Positions 58,311 to 64,000 of a stretch of DNA of 64,000 nt are shown here, one piece after another. This DNA comes from Harmonia axyridis (taxonomy: Eukaryota > Arthropoda > Insecta > Coleoptera > Coccinellidae): positions 22,422,001-22,486,000 of the forward strand of contig NC_059504.1 in assembly GCF_914767665.1 (NCBI RefSeq), in the 5' to 3' direction. The position numbers and the translations under genes were made by a program. The stretch's first letter is position 1. Every line of letters starts with the position of its first letter. The notes beneath the pieces are model-generated. The model was not told the origin of the DNA and ran no database searches. It was given only the letters and a program-made list of their open reading frames with translations.

Positions 58311-58707
58311 TTTGGAATTAACTACTGACTTCGAGTTATAGAGGTAAATTCAGTGCGTATTCGACTTATAGAGGTAAAAATGGTAAAATCGAGGGTAAAA
58401 TATATCTGTGAAATCGTTTCGAGTTATGCATGGGAATTTTTTCGGCTTAGACAGGTTTTTCCAAAGGGAATGAAAATAATTCGAGTTATCGAGAATTTCG
58501 AGTTAACAAGAGTCCACTGTATATGCATTAATGCCAATACATTCGATCTGTCTTCAACAATTCTAAATCATATCAAATTTTTCACCCTTGTGAGTAGCCA
58601 AGCATATTTTTCGATTTTTCATGATACATTTTTATATTTATAAGGTCTGCGACGGGGGGGCCATGGCCCCCATGACCCTCCCCCCTGTATACGCCCCTGA
58701 GTAGAAC

Positions 58708-59142
58708 GAACAGAGACGTCGGAGTCGGGTTAGTTGGTATTCCGCACCCATAGGTGTATCGTCACCGTAATTCCGGAGATGATCAAAGTTCCAGCGTGGT
58801 ATTTCCTTATCCTTAAGATAAGATTATCACCCGTCTTTGCATATACGGGGTTCGATATAATCCGTATTGTCAACACGCATCAAATTTGATGAGTTTCGTT
58901 ACAATACCGAATGAAATCTCACTCTGAATATGGGATGAGACCCCATTCTGCGTGATGCAGACTCAATTTGTATCCGGTGAATCACCTACCACCTTTCCGC
59001 CATCTCCTGGAAACTAATTTAACTTGGAATTTTACAGCGACGCTACGGAAAAACCGTCGGCGGGATTTTCCTGTTTCTCAGGATACGTTTTCATGCTGAT
59101 TTAATGACTGGGGTTGTCTGTGCGAGCTTCGAATCAACGGGC
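58708..59142. other. Probable unique DNA between the hAT element and the satellite
   Basis: Balanced composition with no repeat texture (TCGGGTTAGTTGGTATTCCG, ACCTTTCCGCCATCTCC). No open frame is recognisable. It ends abruptly where the first satellite monomer starts at about 59143. Confidence 0.4.
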
Positions 59143-62100
59143 TTGAAAATTGAATAGGAATTTTCGGTGTTTTGATTCGAGTTATGCGGAAAATTGTTCT
59201 GATTCAAAATTAAATCCGCTATTGTTTGGTTTTTTGTTTTTCTTTACGGGAATTTAACTCACAAATGTGATTTCAAGATATGGTTTGAATTATGATAATT
59301 CACTATAAATTAGTCACAAATCAGAGAGAAGAGTGCTTCTCTCAGAACATTTTGAGCGCTCGTTCATTCATGCGCCTATTGAAAAACACAAAACTGCTCT
59401 ATACAGGGTGTTGAAAATTCAATAGGAATTTTCGGTGTTTTGATTCGCGTTATGCGGGAAATTGTTCTGATTCAAAATTAAATACGCTGTTGTTTGGTTT
59501 TTTGTTTTTCTTTACGGGAATTCAACTCACAAATGTGATTGCAAGATAAAGTTTGAATTATGATAATTCACTATAAATTAGACACAAATCAGAGAGAAGC
59601 ACTGACTTGGCGTCAGAACCTTTTGAGCGCTCGTTCATTTTCGCCTATTGAAGACTACAAAACTGCTCTATACAGGGTGTTGAAAATTGAATAGGAATTT
59701 TGGGTGTTTTATTAGAGTCATGCGGGAAATTTTTCCGATTCAAAATTAAATCCGCTATTGTTTGGTTTTTTGTTTTTCTTTACGGGAATTTAACTCACAA
59801 ATGAGATTTCAAGATATGGTTTGAATTATGATAATTCACTATAAATTAGTCACAAATCAGAGAGAAGAGTGCTTCTCTCAGAAAATTTTGAGCGCTCGTT
59901 CATTCATGCGCCTATTGAAGACCAGAAAACTGCTCTATGCAGGGTGTTGAAAAGTCAATAGGAATTTTCGGTGTTTTGATTCGCGTTATGCGGGAAATTG
60001 TTCTGATTCAAAATTAAAGACGCTGTTGTTTGGTTTTTTGTTTTTCTTTACGGGAATTCAACTCACAAATGTGATTGCAAGATAAGGTTTGAATTATGAT
60101 TATTCACTATAAATTAGACACAAATCAGAGAGAAGCACTGACTTGGCGTCAGAACCTTTTGAGCGCTCGTTCATTTTCGCCTATTGAAGACTACAAAACT
60201 GCTCTATACAGGGTGTTGAAAATTGAATAGGAATTTTGGGTGTTTGATTCGAGTTATGCGGAAAATTGTTCTGATTCAAAATTAAATCCGCTATTGTTTG
60301 GTTTTTTGTTTTTCTTTACGGGAATTTAACTCACAAATGTGATTTCAAGATATGGTTTGAATTATGATAATTCACTATAAATTAGTCACAAATCAGAGAG
60401 AAGAGTGCTTCTCTCAGAACATTTTGAGCGCTCGTTCATTCATGCGCCTATTGAAGACCATAAAACTGCTCTATACAGGGTGTTGAAAATTCAATAGGAA
60501 TTTTCGGTGTTTTGATTCGCGTTATGCGGGAAATTGTTCTGATTCAAAATTAAATACGCTGTTGTTTGGTTTTTTGTTTTTCTTCACGGGAATTCAACTC
60601 ACAAATGGGATTGCAAGATAAGGTTTGAATTATGATTATTCACTATAAATTAGACACAAATCAGAGAGAAGCACTGACTTGGCGTCAGAACCTTTTGAGC
60701 GCTCGTTCATTTTCGCCTATTGAAGACTACAAAACTGCTCTATACAGGGTGTTGAAAATTCAATAGGAATTTTCGGTGTTTTGATTCGCGTTATGCGGGA
60801 AATTGTTCTGATTCGAAATTAAATACGCTGTTGTTTAGTTTTTTGTTTTTCTTTACGGGAATTCAACTCACAAATATGATTGCAAGATAAGGTTTGAATT
60901 ATGATAATTCACTATAAATTAGTCACAAATCAGAGAGAATAGTGCTTTTCTCAGAACATTTTGAACGCTCGTTCATTCATGCGCCTATCGAAGACTACAA
61001 AACTGATGTATACAGGGTGTTGAAAATTAAATAGGAATTTTGGGTGTTTGATTCGAGTTATGCGGAAAATTTTTCCGATTCAAAATTAAATCCGCTATTG
61101 TTTGGTTCTTGTTTTTCTTTACGGGAATTTAACTCACAAATGTGATTTCAAGATATGGTTTGAATTATGATAATTCAGTATAAATTAGTCACAAATCAGA
61201 GAGAAGAGTGCTTCTCTCAGAATATTTTGAGCGCTCGTTCATTCATGCGCCTATTGAAGACCACAAAACTGCTCTATACAGGGTGTTGAAAAGTCAATAG
61301 GAATTTTCGGTGTTTTGATTTGCGTTATGCGGGAAATTGTTCCGATTCAAAATTAAATACGCTGTTGTTTGGTTCTTTGTTTTTCTTTACGGGAATTCAA
61401 CTCACAAATGTGATTGCAAGATAAGGTTTGAATTATAATTATTCACTATAAATTAGACACAAATCAGAGAGAAGCACTGACTTGACGTCAGAACCTTTTG
61501 AGCGCTCGTTCATTCACGCCTATTGAAGAGTACAAAAGTGCTCTATACAGGGTGTTGAAAATTGAATAGGAATTTTGGGTGTTTGATTCGAGTTATGCGG
61601 GAAATTTTTCTGATTCAAAATTAAATCCGCTATTGTTTGGTTTTTTGTTTTTCTTTACGGGAATTTAACTCACAAATGTGATTTCAAGATATGGTTTGAA
61701 TTATGATAATTCACTATAAATAAGTCACAAATCAGAGAGAAGAGTGCTTCTCTCAGAACATTTTGAGCGCTATTGAAGACCACAAAACGGCTCTATATAG
61801 GGTGTTGAAAATTCAATAGGCATTTTCGGTGTTTTATTCGCGTTATGCGGGAAAATTTTCCGATTCAAAATTAAATCTGCTAGTTACCATGCTCACCTGA
61901 CGAAGTCATGTTATCATGACGAAACAATTGTTGTGAAAATAAATATATAAAGCGGAAATAAGTTATTTTACTTTTTAATCATTAAATCTGCTATTGTTTG
62001 GTTTTTGTTTTTCTTTACGGAAATTTATCTCTCAAATGTTTTTGCAAGATAAGGTTTGAATTATGGTAATTCACTATGAATTACACTTATCAGAGAAAAG

Positions 62101-62180
62101 CACTGACTTGGCGTCAGAACATTTTGAGCGCTAGTTCTTTCATGTGTCTATTGAAGACCACAGAACTGCTGTATACAGGG
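59143..62180 (+). repeat. Satellite array, 11 monomers of about 268 bp in alternating A/B order
   Basis: The boundary word ACAGGGTGTTGAAAA (or close variants) occurs at 59403, 59672, 59939, 60208, 60475, 60744, 61012, 61278, 61547, 61797 and 62175, giving periods of 266-269 bp (one of 250). Type A monomers carry AATCCGCTATTG, GATTTCAAGATATGG and GTGCTTCTCTCAGAAC; type B carry AATACGCTGTTG, GATTGCAAGATAAGG and CACTGACTTGGCGTCAGAAC. The order is A B A B A B, a B/A hybrid (60744-61011), A B A B, so the higher-order unit is a dimer of about 536 bp. The first unit lacks the boundary word; the last is interrupted by a 98 bp insertion. Every boundary is TACAGGGTG, like the ends of the TA-inserting foldbacks. 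Confidence 0.95.
61883..61980 (+). mobile_element. 98 bp insertion in a satellite monomer with 13 bp target duplication
   Basis: ATTAAATCTGCTA occurs at 61870-61882 and again at 61981-61993, exactly bracketing 98 bp unlike any satellite sequence. The insert contains CCTGACGAAGTCATGTTATC with ATGACGAAAC right after, so GTCATG and CATGAC pair around TTAT; then AATAAATATATAAAG and a T-rich end. A hairpin followed by GAAAC and AATAAA is the style of 3' ends of several retroelement groups (Penelope-like and some non-LTR elements). I infer a very short 5'-truncated retroposon tail; the parent is not in this window. Confidence 0.75.
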
Positions 62181-62189
62181 TGTTGTAAA

Positions 62190-64000
62190 TCAACATCATA
62201 AATTGCATCATAAATTGAATTTTATTTTCGTCAATTATTAAAAAAATAAACAACCGATAGAACTGAAATTAAGATATCATTTGTGAATTATCAAAACCAA
62301 ATTTTTGAAAATTGAAAGGGAATTGTTATGTAAAATGACTATCTTTTGGGATCAACGTCGTCTGATCAGTTAACTCTCTGAACCACAAATAATTTTTTGG
62401 TAAACCAACTGAGTTGTTTTGAAATTTTTCGATTATTCATTAGAGGGGGTCGAATAAATGCCAATATGCAAGATGATACAACAAGTAGGGCAGAATTTCC
62501 ATTAGGTTCAGGGCCAGGAAGGCCAATATTAATTTTTTTCAAATTGTGAATTCAAATAGAAATATCTATTGAATTCTAAATAGACAAATTTAACAAAAAA
62601 ATTCCTTCTTTTATGATTTGCATCCTGCCTTCCTTAAGGGAATTATTCCAAAAAAGTGATCACTATTGTCACGATTCGTTATGAAGTTTTGACTTCAAAT
62701 TAGTGCTTAGAAGATGATTTCAGATAGATAGTTTGAATGATTGTGATTTATCCTTATATCCCATCGTTTCGCACCCTTGTAGCATTTCAGGTTCCGATTC
62801 ACCATTGTCCATTCTCTGACGAAGTCGCTTTTCTTATATAAAGTCGGTAGCGCCCTTTCAGATCTCTCCTGAGCTAGCCAGCGGACTCTGAAGGTGAGGT
62901 GGACAAGGACGAAGATCAAATGAATTGAATAGGTATATTCAAGCGGAAGTAAACATGCTAAATTTTGTAAAAAAATTTCAAATTTGAACAAGCTCGCAAA
63001 AGCTCTCGATTTCAGGTAAAAGATTATTATTATTATTATTATGAAGTACAAATGAGTTGAGACAAATCTATATAACTCAATGCAAAGAAAAATAAAAAAA
63101 TTCACTATCCTGTAAACAGAAAATGAAGAAATAAATAAATATTCTCTCCAATAAAAAAAAATCACAAATAAAAAAAAATGACAAGATTTTTTCCCTTCTT
63201 TTTTCTGAAGAAGCTAATTTCAGCAGAAATTTTAATATACTACACTGGGAAAAGTATTTATGCATAATTTAACTATAAATGAATAGATCAAATATAAATC
63301 TGCTATAATAGTTGTGAATAAATAACCTTCTAGTTAGTGCTTTATTGATGAAAAAATATGGATTTCTCTCAGTATGAATAACATATAATAAGACTACCAT
63401 ACTCTTTTATAATCTCTCTTATAAAATTTGTGATTCATCATTTCATAAAGATCAAAAATGACGTCTTTTTATAGAAATATTGCTTGCAATGATTGATGGA
63501 GGCTTCAAACAGGGGAGAATAATCGTACTAATTATCAAAAACTAAATTCTGCAACACTTGCAATACTAAATGCGAATTATGTAATGCAATCGCAATCATC
63601 TTCGGAAATTTATTCTCTGAATAATTTCACGTAATTCGTTATCGATTCGAAATCGCAAATGAAAACATATTCTCTCAAGTTTCCAGTTTTATATGCAGTG
63701 GATTGTGAATTCCGAGCATCAATAAAAAAACCAATTCATCACTCGTTCGATTCTGTTCGGGAGCTGCCTCAATAATGAACCGCCAACTGTTCAAACACAA
63801 TCGAAACTGAACAAGGAAATATGTTCCAATCGAACGCGACAATAAAACTTTGTATGATGAATGACGAATATTGAAGTGTATATTGGCTACATGGATCTAT
63901 ATTTATTACTGTCTGTGTGATTCTTTATTGCTAAATTTAGAGACATAAAATGTGTTTCATCTAATTAAAGGAATCTGTGATGTTTTTTGTTCCATTTCCC
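62190..64000. other. No gene recognised; (ATT)n microsatellite at about 63024
   Basis: AT-rich sequence. A short ATTATTATTATTATTATT run lies at 63024-63042, possibly a retroposon tail without recognisable body. A TATATAAG-like word near 62835 on the minus strand has promoter appearance but no associated gene. Open frames on the minus strand at 62707-63265 show only hydrophobic, low-complexity translation. Confidence 0.35.

Larger units (their letters stand above)
55693..58519. mobile_element. pogo-like element nested in the hAT element
   Basis: The ends CAGTGGACTCTCGTTAACTC at 55693 and the inverted CAGTGGACTCTTGTTAACTC reading leftward from 58519 are 20 bp matches with one difference, flanked by TA on both sides (55691-55692, 58520-58521). 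The subterminal regions on both sides carry repeated CGAGTTATAGAGGTAAA-type words, the familiar texture of pogo/Tigger ends. No DDE transposase of the pogo type is readable; the interior is occupied by an RT fragment (56088-57311) and an unclassified segment. A fragment of a related end lies at 16596. Confidence 0.8.
54740..58699. mobile_element. hAT-type element (outermost of a nested stack) with 8 bp target duplication
   Basis: The left end CAGGGGCGGATCCAGACGAT at 54740 and the right end, whose minus-strand reading is CAGGGGCGTATACAGGGGGG from 58699, share the first 8 bases exactly. Both are flanked by the identical octamer AGTAGAAC (54732-54739 and 58700-58707). CAGGGG ends with a following G-run and 8 bp duplications are typical of insect hAT elements. 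The element's own DNA is only about 1.1 kb (54740-55692 plus 58520-58699); the rest is a nested pogo-like element. No hAT transposase motif is visible, so it is non-autonomous or decayed. Confidence 0.85.

Noticed and set aside
62707..63265. Minus-strand open frames of 152 and 62 codons
   Set aside because: Translation is dominated by Phe/Ile/Tyr runs from AT-rich DNA, including an (ATT)n tract; no motif and no neighbouring support.

Overview
This 64 kb window looks like a gene-poor, transposon-dense stretch of an insect nuclear genome. The DNA is AT-rich by eye. It carries degenerate non-LTR retrotransposons, Tc1/mariner-superfamily elements (DD34E, DD34D and DD41D types), pogo-like and hAT elements, and a Crypton-like tyrosine recombinase relic. 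This mix is typical of insects, possibly a beetle, but the order is a guess. I recognise no intact host gene, rRNA or tRNA. All recognisable coding sequence is mobile-element derived and broken.

Layout. 1-9.3 kb: a 3.5 kb inverted-repeat structure (1897-5420), a reverse-transcriptase (RT) relic split by a 200 bp hAT MITE with an exact 8 bp target duplication, and a second RT relic that begins with a perfect 35 bp snap-back hairpin. 9.3-19 kb: a Crypton-like pseudogene, a jockey-like RT pseudogene, an internally deleted DD41D (rosa-type) mariner, a pogo-like end, a third RT tail and a DD34D mariner relic. 17-23 kb: inverted copies of an unclassified dispersed repeat (here called R1), a CAGGGTG-ended foldback, and a tandem pair of palindrome-rich units. 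24.3-27.7 kb: a TA-flanked element with degenerate transposase, its left arm interrupted by a second TA-flanked foldback. 29.3-30.6 kb: a tandem array. 31.9-33 kb: an inverted repeat and an RT relic whose Tyr-Ile-Tyr codons have expanded into a long (AT)n tract. 35-42.5 kb: two Tc1-like (DD34E) copies in opposite orientation with different deletions. 44-49 kb: RT relics. 50.7-52.3 kb: a 1.5 kb foldback with about 700 bp arms around a transposase scrap. 54.7-58.7 kb: a nested stack of an RT fragment within a pogo-like element within a hAT element, with target duplications at the outer two levels. 59.1-62.2 kb: a satellite of about 268 bp monomers alternating between two types, each starting with TACAGGGTG, one unit carrying a 98 bp insertion with a 13 bp duplication. 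The rest is AT-rich sequence in which I see nothing specific.

No genes here form a working pathway. The window is best read as a layered record of insertions. Many elements share TA target sites and CAGGGTG-like ends, which suggests that Tc1/mariner-type non-autonomous elements account for much of the repeat content and possibly seeded the satellite. All boundaries were read by eye; family names rest on motif recognition, not on searches.
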